Of a DNA stretch of 64,000 nucleotides, positions 1-11,924 are shown piece by piece. Both the position numbers and the translations under genes were made by a program. The notes beneath the pieces are model-generated. The model was given only the letters and a program-made list of their open reading frames with translations. It was not told where the DNA came from and did not search any database. The stretch is from Epiperipatus broadwayi. Lineage: Eukaryota > Onychophora > Udeonychophora > Euonychophora > Peripatidae. Position 1 is the stretch's first letter. Each line of letters starts with the position of its first letter. The DNA lies in the NCBI GenBank assembly GCA_028023455.1, contig JAQFVV010012403.1, forward strand, positions 1,180,001 through 1,244,000, given 5' to 3'.

Positions 1-745
1 TTTGTTCATTTACACTATGCTACTTTAATGCCCTCTAAATAGGCCAATGTTTCTATTCAGAAGTATAGCCCCCTCCTGATGTATATCGCAGTATATATTA
101 AAACAGTGCATGGCAATAGAAAAATCACTTATATAAACATATGTATGCCAAAAGAATTCATGTAAAATCATTTTGGTCTTAATAAATTTCCTTTTTGCAA
201 CATAATAAAAATGATGATTATGATGGTAATGATGATGATTATACTACTACTAATAATAATAATTGAATAGTTATTCCTCAGAAGTTCATAAAAGTTTGAG
301 CATTAAATATGACAAAGAAGATGATGTGATCCATGGAACTTGTACTCCAGAGTCAGTCACTCTATTACTGCATCAAACTAAGCAGGAAAATTAAAGCTAT
401 ATTGGTCTGAAGTTAAGAGAACCAAAAGTAACAGAATTGGAATTTGAGTTATGGTGTCCATCAATTTACAACTGGATTAAACCATGCTGGTAATGTTGCA
501 ATGGTGTATTATTTCTAAAATCAATATTTAGTACCCATTTAATTGATTATTCTCTAAGCGTAATCAACTTTGGCTGTTTAGTAGTGATACCTCAGATCTC
601 CAAACCTTTACATGCTATCCAGAAATTATTTGTCAAAAGCAAAAATCCAAATTATTTTTTTTTTATACAATTAAAATTTTATATCTATTATATACAATAA
701 AGAAGGTTCTTACATTTTATAAAGTCACTAAAATGTATTATTCAC
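1..745. other. AT-rich non-coding stretch
   Basis: No gene is recognised here. There is a short imperfect ATG/ATT trinucleotide tract at about 207-263 and poly-T runs near 655. The rest is unique-looking AT-rich DNA with stops in all frames. Confidence 0.6.
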
Positions 746-749
746 ACAG

Positions 750-1425
750 GTATTTTCCAGAAGGTTTGTGATAATGGTACATTAGATGTGATAATATGTT
801 GGACTATTTCCACCATTTATCATTAAATACTGGATGTCTAGAAAATTTTAAACTTTATTTAAACTTTTCAAAGACCAACAACTCCTTTTCAAATACAAAC
901 AACTCTTAATAATAACACACAGATAGACAACACAGGTTGGTAAATTACACATGTCCTCAAATGACATTAGAGTAATATTTCTACATTATGTGGTATTGTT
1001 AAAAGCTGAATGCCTAGAAAATTTTAAACTTTATTTAATTTTTTCAAACACAAACAACTGTTAGAAATAACACACAAATAGACAACACAGCCTAGTAAAT
1101 TACATACATCATCTAAGTATTATTTGTCTACATCAAGTCATATTAGAGTGGTATTATTCTAATTTCTTCTTCAGGTGTTTCTGGCCTGATCAGTGACTAT
1201 ATTAGTATATGAGTCAAATTTCCACTTTTAGTTTCTTGAATATCAAATTTTTACGGCAATATCTAGTGATATTAGAGTGATATTATTCTATAGTGGTATC
1301 AGAGTAGTATGATTCTAATTTCTTCTTCAGGTGTTTATGGCCTGATCAGTGACAATATTAGCATAAAAATCAAATTTATACCTTTAGTTTTTTGAATATC
1401 AAACTTTTTAAGGCAACACTCTAAC
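750..1425. repeat. Local duplicated repeat block
   Basis: Two pairs of direct repeats are visible. The first unit (about 836-960 and 1009-1110) shares 'GAAAATTTTAAACTTTATTT' and a downstream 'AGACAACACAG'. The second (about 1150-1255 and 1310-1415) shares 'TTCTTCTTCAGGTGTTT' and 'GGCCTGATCAGTGAC'. The sequence at 750-860 also resembles 49410-49530, so this is a dispersed family that has been locally duplicated. No coding potential is seen. Confidence 0.65.
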
Positions 1426-1760
1426 TAATTGAACTATTCTGTCAAAGGCAACAGTCAGTTGAAATTTAATATAGTTATCGATAAAGGTTGGTTCAAATCC
1501 AATACTTTTTTTGAAGAGTGAGATTAATTAGAAACTTCCAGACTTTATGAACTATTACACTGGATTGAGAGGTAGGATTATTTGCCATTGTCATATGAGC
1601 ACTTTTTTGAATTTTTTTTTGCACCTGTTCATCTCTATTCAATATTTTTATATTTTCCCAATTGAATATATGTTCACTCCTACAAACATGGTTTGTTATT
1701 GAAATCCTACCTGTTTTTTCTTTAATTTAACATATCACATTTACACAGGTGCTTATTTTT

Positions 1761-2040
1761 AGTAACCAAATACTTCACGGATCAATCGCATCCAAATACA
1801 TTATTAGGACAAATTGCAAGCAGATTCTAAAGCCCCATTTTTAAATAAAGTTGCGAATACGTTTACCTTTTCCTATATCAATGTCAAGTCATTTTATCAG
1901 AGAAAATGAATTGTCATTGATATTGGAAATGGTAAACGTATTTGCAAGTTTATTTTTAAAATGATTATTTAGAATCTGTTTGCAATTAGTTGCAGTAACG
2001 TATTTGGGCGTGATTGTTCCGTGAAGTATTCATATTACTA
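1761..2040. repeat. Foldback element (inverted repeat, family E)
   Basis: Left arm 1761-1895 and right arm about 1905-2040 are near reverse complements: 'ATACTTCACGGATCAATC' at the outer left matches the outer right 'CCGTGAAGTATT', and the 'GTAAACGTATTTGCAAG' side mirrors 'TTGCGAATACGTTTACC'. The loop is short. A diverged copy of the same palindrome lies at 16478-16665. There is no coding capacity; it is likely a non-autonomous MITE or foldback. Confidence 0.75.
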
Positions 2041-2230
2041 AACGTTACATATTTGATCAGCAGTACAAACGTATTTACTTACGATTAAAATTATTAGTAT
2101 TTTTAATTACTATACAACAGTCAGAGAATGAATGGTTATTAAAACGCAACAGTTCAATAGATTGTTTTTAATTATTGCTTTAAATATAACTAACCTGTCA
2201 ACTGATCATCAAAACAAAAAAGTATATTCC

Positions 2231-2505
2231 ATTCTAGTATATTGTAAATACTGAACTTTAAGGGTTGGAGGGCGGAGAAGATTGAAGATTTGCTATCTTA
2301 ATATAGACTGAGCACTGATTATATATATATGTGTGTGTGGGAGATGATGATCTGGACCAACTGATGGGTGCAGGTTTAGCACAAAATACATATATTGGAG
2401 ATTATTTATCTTTTTCATATGTGTGTGGTCATGTGTATCATTTATATAAGATGGAATGGATAGCTTAAGAAAGCTTGACAGCCTGTTGTCAAATCCCCTT
2501 TAATT
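2231..2505 (+). mobile_element. Solo FB-B repeat with 13-bp target-site duplication
   Basis: This is a single-arm copy of the most abundant dispersed repeat in the window (key block 'CTGAGCACTGATTATATATA', then 'GATCTGGACCAACTGATG'). An exact 13-bp direct repeat 'AAAAGTATATTCC' flanks it at 2218-2230 and 2506-2518. A duplication of this length suggests insertion by target-primed reverse transcription. It has no ORF. The related copies at 7221, 13595, 18651, 30474, 31268, 50048, 57490 and 58641 are mostly inverted dimers. Confidence 0.7.
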
Positions 2506-2518
2506 AAAAGTATATTCC

Positions 2519-3934
2519 TTAGTGGTGTGCTGCCAATTATTTATATATTAAGGATTGACACACTCATTTTTATTTTCATATATTGTTTTATACTGCACAC
2601 TTAAGAACTAATTTTCCATGAACAATGTTCTATGAACAGATTTCAGCTGAAATAAAAAAATCTCACACTTTAATTAACGAAGCTGTTGTGCTTATGTGCT
2701 CAGCCGATTACTTGACCTCCCTAGCAACTGAACGCGTAGTTTGTTTAATTTTATTACATTCGTCGAACATAATATCTAAAAATATTACTGTCATTAATTT
2801 ATGAGATACAATTGTGCATTCAAATAAATTTTGTACTTATAAAAAAGTGATTTTGCATATTTTATTCTTAGGTCTATTGATAAATTTATTTCTCTCATTA
2901 TGTTGTCAGCCTACACATGAGTTTTTTTCTTCAATCCTTTCATTTTCCTTTCATTAAAAAAAAAAAAAAGAAATCTTATTTGACTATTTCCTTAAACTCC
3001 TTCGTAGAAAGACTCCAGCAACTTTAACTTATTATTTAAGTATTTTAAACTCTTTGAATTAAAATTCTATCCATATGTCGAATCCTCTAATTAGGAGTCA
3101 TTAAACTAAGCTTCATATCCAGATATTACGAAAGTCTTTGTGTTGAAATATTAGCTAATATTTTATTTTTGGTTTTCTATATAAAATTATTTATGACAAG
3201 TTTAAATTAAAATAATTATATATCTTGACTTTGAGACTGTTTTATTCTCTCTCTCTCTCTCTCTCTCTCTGTTCATACACGCATTCTTTAACATATATAT
3301 ATATATTGTATTGTTTATATCGTTAACCCACTTTATTCATGTAATTGTATATGTTAAATTACTGTTGTTGGAAATATGGTTTGTACACATATTGTTAAAA
3401 TCGTATTAGATTTATTAGTAAATGGTGTTTATTTTGCTTTTTATCATCTTCAAAAATTCAATGAACAAGCTTATAATTATATGTTATGTTAAATATATAA
3501 ATGTTAGACCATTTAACCCAGAAAAAGTAGATATATGTGAATTTTCACTTTTATTCATATTAAGCATGCTTTCAATACATTGTGTATCACAATCAATAGT
3601 TCTTTAAAGTTTATTATGGATTGCTTTTATGTGTACTTGCTAGCTATTTTTGTATTTAAATTAATTTAAATGTATTGTTCATTATTCAAATTATGTAAAG
3701 TTTTTCAGAGAGCCCACTTTTTTGAAAGAGGGATGCTGGTTTCTTTTTTATGTATAGGAAATTCATTCTTGGCTATTGTCCAAGCCTTCTTGATCTTTTT
3801 TTATTATTTCTCTTCCCTATCAGTGCAAATGACATATACTTTGGAGAAATCAAATCTATGGCCTGATTATTGTTCATATTGTAAGAATATAGATGAGTAT
3901 TTATTACTTCTTTTGGCTCTATTATATAATTAAT
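2519..3934. other. AT-rich non-coding stretch with CT microsatellite
   Basis: No gene is recognised. It contains a (CT)n tract at about 3246-3271, a short (TA)n run at 3293-3305 and a poly-A tract at 2957-2969. Two short open frames at 3422-3607 and 3670-3933 have hydrophobic, AT-driven composition and no recognisable motif, so I do not call them genes. Confidence 0.55.
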
Positions 3935-5000
3935 TGTGTTGGGTCAGCCTTGTAGACAAGTTTCCCCTTGTCTCTTCATAATAGACAAATTTGCAGTAAG
4001 CTTTGTTATACTTAATATTATAAACTATTTGGTCAGCTGCTTCCTTTGACAGTTCATCTTTCGAATTATTCAGCAGTTTATTTAGTGAAGAAGAAAAAAC
4101 CTATATTTTTCTGAACAAATGTTTTTAAATTTTTGAGTCATCTTTGGTACATATGGAAGGCTTGTCCATTTTTTATTCTTGTTAGAAAGAGGTTGTACTG
4201 GTTTATTTAGTTTGCTATAAAATCTTTCTATAATGTTGTAAATTTTCTTGATATATCCCATGTTTTTTTAAGTCTCTGATGTATGCTTTGATATTACTTT
4301 TTCCAATCCATTTCAAATTTATAGAGTTTTAAGCTTCAATAAAGGAAATCTTTAAGACTGGCATATTTATAAGCTGTATGGAGTTAAAGATTTGGAAAGA
4401 ATGCTCCTCTGATGTTTGTCAGTCTTAATGCCATTCTGTAGTCTGAAGTGTCATCTTACCATTGCACATCAATATCCAAAAATGTAATACTTTGATTTTT
4501 GTCTTATTTTTCAATAGTCCAAGTTAAAGATGTCTGTTTTACTTTTTGATGAATTTGAGTGATTGTTTTTCATCAGCACAGATCAATGTGTTGGCAACAT
4601 ATTGTGTTTTCAATCTTAGAGAGATATAGACTACATGTAATCCAACTGAAAGGAAGCCTCATTTGCCACCTGTAATCCATTTGATAGTGTTTTTTTATTT
4701 ACTGTGATGACAATGTCTTCACTGACCCATTTTAATATCTCTATTATGAAATCTTTTTATATATGTTGTAATTAATCTGATATAACATTTCATAAATGAT
4801 TTCTATTGATTTTAAATGAGGAACTGCCCCAAAGAGTTTTTTACCACCTAAGGAGGTTATTTTGTTATTATTTATCTTCATGTTTTTAATTTTATCTATA
4901 AACTCATCTCATATGTTGACTTTAGCATCTATGAACCAAAACCCAAATATCCAGTTAACCAATATGGAAAAATAAACTACTTTTAATTGTCCATGGTTTG
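3935..5000 (-). pseudogene. Penelope-like element reverse transcriptase relic
   Basis: Minus-strand translation, allowing frameshifts and stops, gives an ordered set of Penelope-like RT motifs. First comes 'KKLFGAVPHLKSIEII', matching the family's SLFTNVP...IEII around motif A. Next is 'DIVITVNKKTLSNGLQVA', matching the segment before the GVAMGSPLG motif. Then 'VANTLICADEKQSLKFIKK', where YVDDT should stand, and 'HFLDIDVQ', matching the conserved FLDV/I segment. The YVDD catalytic box is degraded (VANT), and there are many stops and frameshifts, so it is long dead. Towards 3935 the product ends in a segment that may be a GIY-YIG remnant, but I cannot support that. Expected full elements are 2.5-3 kb, so this is a fragment. 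Confidence 0.6.
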
Positions 5001-5660
5001 ATACAGATTCCTTTTTTTTTTTGCCATTCTTGCTCAGACAGGTAAAATCTTGCTTGCCACATATGATCATTGGTTTCAAAAACTACCATTTCTTACATTG
5101 CCCAAGTCCAGAGTTTATATCAACTAGATATATCTTTTAACGATTCTAAAACACTATCAGGAGCAAGTTCCAAACATAAATAGCATTTTCAAATTGTTAT
5201 TAGTGTGGAAAGACACTGTCAGTAACTTTGATAAAAATGCACCAGTAGATCTATGGTAGAAGCAATTGTAAATGTACAAGTTACGGTAGCATTTCTCAGA
5301 AAACTTGTAGTCTTAGACATTAGAAGAATAAAATATCAAAAATTGGTTAAGTAAGAATATTTCATTCAAAGAAAAATTGTGAAATGGAATTTATTTTAGG
5401 TATTAATACAGTCTAGAAATAAAAAAAAATGTCGAAGTAATCATATGAGAAGAATTTCTCAGGAAATCACATGACACTCAAGGACACTGGTAGAAGACTG
5501 AGAATTTAATAAGCTCATCCAATTAATCAGAAATATTTTTTGTTAATTATATTATTCAATTGATGCTGACGCTCTATGATAAAGAGCATAGTACATAAGA
5601 ACTACCATCACAGGTAGCAATTTTCTGATCACTCATTGATATGGCTATTATTTTTTACCT
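5001..5660. other. AT-rich non-coding stretch
   Basis: Nothing recognisable. It may include decayed upstream sequence of the neighbouring Penelope-like relic, but no motif could be read. Confidence 0.5.
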
Positions 5661-5664
5661 TTTC

Positions 5665-5960
5665 ACTAACTCAGTCACATGGTTAATTTTCTTATCTTGG
5701 GCATTCACTTGAGCCATATGGTTACTTTTCTTCATCTTTTATATTGACTTAGTTACATGGTCACTTTGGATACCAACTCAAGACACCATTACTCATGTCA
5801 TTGTTACTCTCCCTCATTTTTACCCTCAACCACATGGTTTTTTATCATCTTTCACACTTACTCAATCACATGGTTTCTCTTCTTTATATTTCATATTCAC
5901 TTCATCCTTCTCTTTCTTATATTCAGCATCAACTCAATCATGTAGTTGCTCTTCTTATCT
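5665..5960. repeat. 37-39-bp degenerate minisatellite
   Basis: A 'CACATGG'-like core recurs at 5676, 5714, 5754, (5792), 5831, 5867 and 5937, a spacing of about 36-40 bp. Each unit reads roughly 'ACTCA-GTCACATGG' followed by a pyrimidine-rich TTCTTC tract. One or two further units appear at about 6710-6770 after unrelated sequence. Two overlapping open frames here (5757-5945, 5795-5977) are by-products of the repeat. Confidence 0.65.
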
Positions 5961-6077
5961 TTTTGTTTAATTTATAAGCAAATAATTATTATTAGACAAA
6001 ATCTTTCTTTACAAACTTGGAAAAGATAATTTTAAATTCATTTACATATTATAAAATATATCATCAAAGAATAGACA

Positions 6078-6175
6078 AATATAATGGAGTATAAATAAAA
6101 AAAACATATCTTGTAAATACATAGCAAATATAATGGAGTATAAATAAAAAAAACATATCTTGTAAATACATAGCA
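6078..6175. repeat. Perfect 48-bp tandem duplication
   Basis: The unit starting 'AAATATAATGGAGTATAAAT' and ending 'GTAAATACATAGC' occurs twice back to back (about 6078-6125 and 6126-6173) with no visible difference, so the duplication is recent. Confidence 0.75.
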
Positions 6176-6179
6176 AAGA

Positions 6180-7220
6180 TATACAAAAATAAAAAAAGAG
6201 AAAAAAAGAAAAGGAATTATCTACTTATAATAGGGTTGAAGAGAGACCAGGGTTCCACATAGCGTCAACAATGTCTGGAGGGGTAAACATCCTGTCTCTG
6301 TTTTTAATTTTTGAAATTTTATTGTAAAATAATTATTGTAATTTCCTAGATGTAGGATTAAAGTAAAAATGGGATATTAGGACCCAAAGGGTAATAGTCA
6401 CCCTAATTGAAGTGAAAAGACACAGTTGCATGCTATCAATGAGAGTAGCAATAGAGGAAAATGTGTTTTAGTAATTGTCTTAATGATATTTCTATAGGTG
6501 AGAAGAGCAGGATACTGGAATAGAAAATGATGTATCATCTCTTTAGATTTACATCAAAGAAATAAAGGAAGTCAATATTAGCATCCACCATTCTCTGTAA
6601 TAAGAAATGACTAGTAGGCAGAGTTTTTAAATTGACTTGTGTTCCAGATACCAGAACTTGAATTATTTGATTATCTGTGTATTGGTAATAGTAAGACGAA
6701 ATGGGGATAGTTGCCCACTCAATCATACTGTTTATCTTTCTTTATCTTTCACACTCCCTCAGTCATATGGGCTGATTTTCATTCTCTCTAGAATCTTTTT
6801 CACAACTTTCTATTATTATTAATTTTTGATATTATGTTTGTTGATGTCTAAATGCATACTTTTTTGAAAATGTAATTGTTTTTTAGGTATATGTATATAC
6901 GTTAAACACATATATTACAGACGATTATTAATCACTTTTTTATGTATTCATGGAAGAGTTTATAGTTAGTTGGCAATAGATACAAAAAACTATCAACAGT
7001 TTCATGTACATATAGGAGAGTTAATAGCAAAATAGTAGAGGATGCAGCCTCTATTATATTAATTATTTCTAAAAGTATTTTCTGATGTCTGTTATTTTTG
7101 TCCTTTTACATTTATTTTCTAAACAGTGTAAAGTGTTTTCGAATTATTTTATAAATCCCATTTTAGAAACTTGTAAACTACATTTGAGAAATTATTAACT
7201 ACATTTTATCTAAATTATTA
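6180..7220. other. AT-rich non-coding stretch
   Basis: No gene is recognised. A 63-codon minus-strand frame at 6535-6726 has more balanced composition than most short frames here but matches nothing I know. The block at about 6335-6390 resembles 42700-42760 ('GGATTAAAG.AAAAATGGG'), hinting at another dispersed repeat. Confidence 0.5.
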
Positions 7221-7692
7221 TAATTCGTAAACTTTCACATGACCCTCAACTCTACATGCCATCTCATATTGCCGACCCACCTGATTACACACATGTTGAA
7301 AAGATAAATAATCACCAATGTACGTGTTTCGTGCTAAACCAGCAATCATCAGTAGGTCCAGATTACTATCTTCACACATATATACAATCAGTGCTCAGCT
7401 TTATATTAAGACAGCCAATCCTCACACTTTAATGATTGGCTATTTTAACATAAAGCTGAGCACTGATTGTATATATGTGTGGAGATAGTAATCTGGACCA
7501 ACTGATGATTGCTGGTTAAGCATGAAATACATATATTGGTGATTATTTATCTTTTCAACAAGCGTGTGATCAGGTGGGTCAGTAATATAAGATGGCATAG
7601 AGAGTTGAGGGTTGTGTGAAAGTCTGAGTTCGAATTCCTTATATATTCCATTATATATGTGCAGGTGTGTGTAAGTCTGTACAGTGTATTAA
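7221..7692. repeat. FB-B foldback (inverted dimer)
   Basis: Left arm 7221-7426 is the reverse complement of right arm 7436-7640. 'TCAGTGCTCAGCTTTATATT' on the left mirrors 'AACATAAAGCTGAGCACTGA' on the right, around a centre near 7431. The right arm runs on to a tail ending 'GTCTGTACAGTGTATT', shared with 31690-31727. The outer end carries 'AGTCTGAGTTCGAATTCC', weakly like a tRNA B box, but no matching A box is convincing. Confidence 0.8.
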
Positions 7693-8205
7693 ATTATAAA
7701 TCACAAAGTGATTTAATCATAAAATATTTAAAAAAAATTCAATAAAAATGAACAAGGTATATATATATATCAGATACAAGAATATATAATAAAAACAAAA
7801 TACTGGAATTAACCACCAATATGTAAATATCTAAATAACAGATATTAATTTATAATATGACTGTTATAGTAGCATAAAATGCTACTCAAGATGGCAATCA
7901 TGCTCTTAGCTAGTAATAGCTATTATTTATTTATTTATTTATTTGCTTATTGATATATAACTGCTATCTTAAGTAACATAAAACTGCTACTCAGGATGGG
8001 CATCATACTATAAGCTAGCAATAGCTATTATGTATTGATTTATACATTGGTAAATTTTGACTCCCATTTTAAATACCATAGAAATGCTACTCAATTAGAA
8101 ACCATACTATAAGCTAACTATCACTGTTATTCTTAATTTATTGGTATATTATAAATTTTAGTGTTTTGTTATATATATAAATTTGATAGACTAATATCAA
8201 AAGTT
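7693..8205. other. Non-coding stretch with internal degenerate repeats
   Basis: Three loosely repeated segments containing 'TGCTACTCA' and 'AAGCTA..AATAGCTATTAT' occur at about 7870-7930, 7985-8030 and 8090-8125, with a (TTTA)n run at 7922-7944. No gene is seen. Confidence 0.55.
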
Positions 8206-8209
8206 ATTT

Positions 8210-8482
8210 CAAACTCTACTATATCCAGTCAAAATAAGAGTCATAGATCACATGACACTATTCTCTTAAGCTTGTAAGTTATAAACAATGAGGATTGCCA
8301 ATTCCTCATCAAGCTTTGTGATAAAAGCTTAGCTAGAGAAAGCATTTAAAATATCTCACTAGATCTAAAAATACCAACCCAAAGCTAGCATTTAACTAAA
8401 AGTTATCTATTGGGTAGAAAATCTGAAATTTTCAGTCACCTACACGTCTTCAAACCCAGCTATCCAACTACTATATCCAATT
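8210..8482 (+). repeat. Family D interspersed repeat
   Basis: Homologous to 53557-53935 and 53972-54178 (same strand) and 46365-46555 (opposite strand). Shared blocks are 'AAGAGTCATA.ATCACATGAC', 'TTATAAACAATGAGGATTGC', 'CAAGCTTTGTGATAAA.GCTT' and 'GAAAATCTGAAATTTTCAG'. This copy lacks the CCTCCCCAAACCCCTGACC block present in the others. It is non-coding. Confidence 0.7.
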
Positions 8483-9745
8483 TATTTTTATTTAGCACAA
8501 GAAACAATAAGATAAATTTTAAAAGAGGCTATATTTTGTAGAATGATGATATAAAAAACATCTCTATAAAAGATTGTTCTTTATTGGTGGAATTAATGTA
8601 TTTAAAGAAGTGTTGCAAGTAGATTTGAAATTAAATCTTTTAGTATCGATTATCAGCTAAGTAATGTGAAGACAAAGAATTGGTTCAAACTGAGAAACAT
8701 TGTTAATTGCTCAGTCTACTACTATTATACTTTGAGCATCACATGATTATTATTTGTACTTATAGCAATGTAGGTCAGTGATTTCAAATACTGACTTTGT
8801 GGAAATAAGATTTTTCAAAGCAGGATACAGACTTGTGATTCTAACAAAAAACATTCCCCTCTCATATATATGATTTCTATAAGGCGTTCACGAATGTAAA
8901 CATACTGATATACGCATATTACACACCTTTTCAACTCTATGCTTTATAAATGTATATACTTATATACATATGTGTATGTGTGAGCATTTAAAAGTCTTAT
9001 TTTTAATATATTTATCTGATATATGTGAAATTCAGCGCCACGACATGTCTTGAAGAGGCCGTGTTATTACTATTATTATTTTTACTAATGCTAATATAAG
9101 CTTTAAACCCTAAAATTGGCCAAATATATGCTGTATTGATAAATCTATACCATTATTTTGTCGTCCTCAGTGTTACAACAATGATAGGCCATTATCCAAG
9201 ATTTTATAACGCATGCATTAATAGTTAAAATGCTTATGGTTTCACATTACAAAAACCTCATATGTCATGTGTGGGAAAAGATGACAATTTTTTAAAGAGA
9301 AAACAATTTTAAAAATCACTTTCAGCTTTTAAGAAAGTCTATATAACAAACAAGAAAATTAAAAGAGCTTCCCTGATCTTTTCTGCCCTTCTTTGCCTCA
9401 GCCAAACACTTGCTGTCAATCTGTTGAAAATTTTGAGAGCAAAATTATTAGTGAAAATTTGGTCTGTCAGAAATAAAAAAGACAGAGATGTCACTACATT
9501 TCACAAACAGCTTTTTCTTTTCATAAAAGTTAAAAATGTTTAATTTTATAATTTAGTTAATTTAATTTTTATTTAGCTAAAGAGAGAGAACAGTAGACAT
9601 AAAATAAGATTTATGTGATAATAATTTTTCTCTTATATTAATATATTTTATCAATAAACTTAAATTATAACTATAGATATTGTTAGTTGTAAATCAAGTT
9701 TTTACTTTCGATGATAAATTTTAAAAAAAATTGAATGGTTTATTT
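8483..9745. other. AT-rich non-coding stretch
   Basis: No gene, RNA or clear repeat recognised. Short TA-rich tracts only. Confidence 0.55.
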
Positions 9746-10360
9746 ACAGAGGCAAAACTTTCCATGCAGCAGCGCCACTCAGTGCAAACCAGAGTAATCA
9801 GTGGATGCAGGAAGACTTGGGCATAAAATCCCTAACTAGTGACTACTTATCCAATATCTCCAGATTATTTTCTAGCTTGTGGCTTTCATATGTTAACTGG
9901 AAAACTGTTGAACTTTGTGAAGTTGAAAAAATAAAGGGACATTTAATTTAAAAAGTAGACAGTACTTTACCACAAAGGCATATATTAGAAGTGCAACTAG
10001 AGTGAGATTTAATACAAATAAGATGTAAAAAAAACAGCATTGTGATGAACCTTGGATCTGAGAGGATTGCTCTTAGATCTTAGGATCTAATGCAACCCTC
10101 CAGCATCCACCTTTTACCTTATTAGCTAACTATAAAGTTTTTAGTCCAAAATGAAAACATGATAATGCTTTCAATTCAAGTCATATAGATCTGAACTCAG
10201 TTCAGCATCCTTACTTTTTGGTGTCTTTGGTTGTTTGATAATCACAGTCACCATAATCCTATTCATCAAGATTGGTATTAAAGCACTTAACATCATATGA
10301 TCATCATTTTTTATGCTTATACAAGCTGTAAAAGCATAAGAATGGTGATCATGTGATGCA
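9746..10360 (+). mobile_element. FB-A interspersed element, near full length
   Basis: Starts 'ACAGAGGCAAAACTTTCC' and shares with 55336-55700, 55810-56200, 40140-40284, 62563-62760 and weaker copies the blocks 'CAGTGCAAACCAGAGTAATC', 'GATCTTAGGATCTAATGCAA' and 'CTTTTTGGTGTCTTTGGTT'. The far end contains 'ATCATATGATCATCATTTTT' followed closely by its reverse 'GAATGGTGATCATGTGATG', so the terminus is a small foldback. A near-exact direct repeat (AATGGTTTATT about 9735-9745; AATGATTTATT 10361-10371) may be its target-site duplication. About 9905-10040 is unrelated inserted or diverged sequence. No ORF. Confidence 0.6.
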
Positions 10361-10371
10361 AATGATTTATT

Positions 10372-11924
10372 GATTGAAGAAGTTCAAAAAATTTTTGAGC
10401 CTCTGGAGTGACATAGTTCAGCCATGATTAAATGGACCTTGAATTTCAGAGTCAACCACCCATTATGCCAAATCATGGAGGAAACTTCTGATTATTAATA
10501 TTCATTGCCAATTCTTAACCAATTGAAACTGTTTAAATGCCCACTCTACCACTAGAGGGCTCAAACATCATACATTCATTGGAGCAATTAGTTTAGCATT
10601 CAATTACTACATTGATTTCATCAAGAGAAGTAGTTCTGAGAATACTGGCATAAAATGTCTCTTGTGATTGCTCTTTTTTTTTATATTACTGTCTTTCCAA
10701 TGGCATTTGTTGATTGTCATAGTTCGTTATAGCAAATTATCTTTTTTAATGGATTCTATAATTATGTAGTTAAAAATCCTTCAAAGTCAATAATTACTAT
10801 TCTTATGTTTCTTTATAAAGCTATAGTCTTTATTTTGACATTTTAGCATGAAGTATAGTATACTAAACAAGACATTTTACAGTAATTTGAAAGAGAGACA
10901 TGTGTCATATATATATATGTAAGCATTCATTTTTTAATCCAACATTGTATGAACAAGTGATTTGGCAATTGGTTTTTTTTCTAAGCTCAGTTTAAGACTA
11001 TGACAGTTTCAAATACTAACCACTTTACCACTCTAATAAATTCTTAAAACTTTGTTCTTAAAAGTTTTAACTACTTGAGCTTCAGTGTATTAAGCTGATG
11101 TGACAATTAGTAGATGGCTCTGTAGTAGACTAATCAGAAAGGATTACTGCTTCTAATGTATTTTAAAGTAAATAATAACCAAAATACAAGTTATAAAATT
11201 AAGCAAAATATTTTTAATGCTTATTCTAAATCTGACAAAGTGTATATCAAGGTAATTTTTAAAAATGAGTTATGGTTGATTACTTAGTTTATCCCAAAGA
11301 CAAAATTACAAGTTCAAATCCAAAACCATTTTTTCTCATAGAGCATGATTGTCCTTTTTTTAATTACTCAAAGTTTCAATTAGCTGGAAGCTACATCGTG
11401 TATAACATATAAGCTGCAGTATTTAAAAAAATTAATTGTCCAATAACCTTAGAAGTCTTGGCATACTTATGAAATGCCACTGTAAGCAAATAAAAGAAAT
11501 TCTGAAACAAATATTGATTATTCAAGACATATAAAGGATAACTGAATAATTAAAAATTTAGTTGCTTAAGAGATCGTCTTATGCTTGAGTACCAAAAATG
11601 GCAGGTTAAACTTTGGTCTACAAATCTTGGGTCCTTATATCCATCACATTATTGCTGTACATGACATTTAAATCTTTGAATTGTTAAAAAGACAACAGGC
11701 TATGCCAAACTAACATTGACAGTAAAAGCTAAAGAATAAACTAAACATCTACATATGTCAGGTATTGCTCTTTTTAGTTGCTAAATTTGCATTATGTTGC
11801 AAGAGTACATTTATTGTCAGCATATCAATACTTACCTGTATAATCCATATTAACTTAGAATATTTATTATGTAATTAAGATATATATATTCATTTACCAT
11901 TCAATATTATATGGTTTATTAGCT
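10372..11924. other. AT-rich non-coding stretch
   Basis: No gene is seen. Possible weak tRNA-like fragments end in 'AGTTCAAATCC' near 11307 and on the minus strand near 10995-11040, but neither folds convincingly, so they are not called. Confidence 0.5.

Noticed and set aside
6535-6726. 63-codon minus-strand frame with balanced composition
   Set aside because: No motif recognised, no splice or promoter evidence; could be an old transposon piece but cannot be supported.
7610-7645. tRNA B-box-like 'GAGTTCGAATTCC' at the FB-B end
   Set aside because: No A box at the right distance; the similarity is limited to a dozen bases.
9060-9085. Possible regulatory or CRISPR-like short repeats in AT-rich spacers
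   Set aside because: Only simple ATT/TA tracts; no regularly spaced repeats with unique spacers anywhere in the window.
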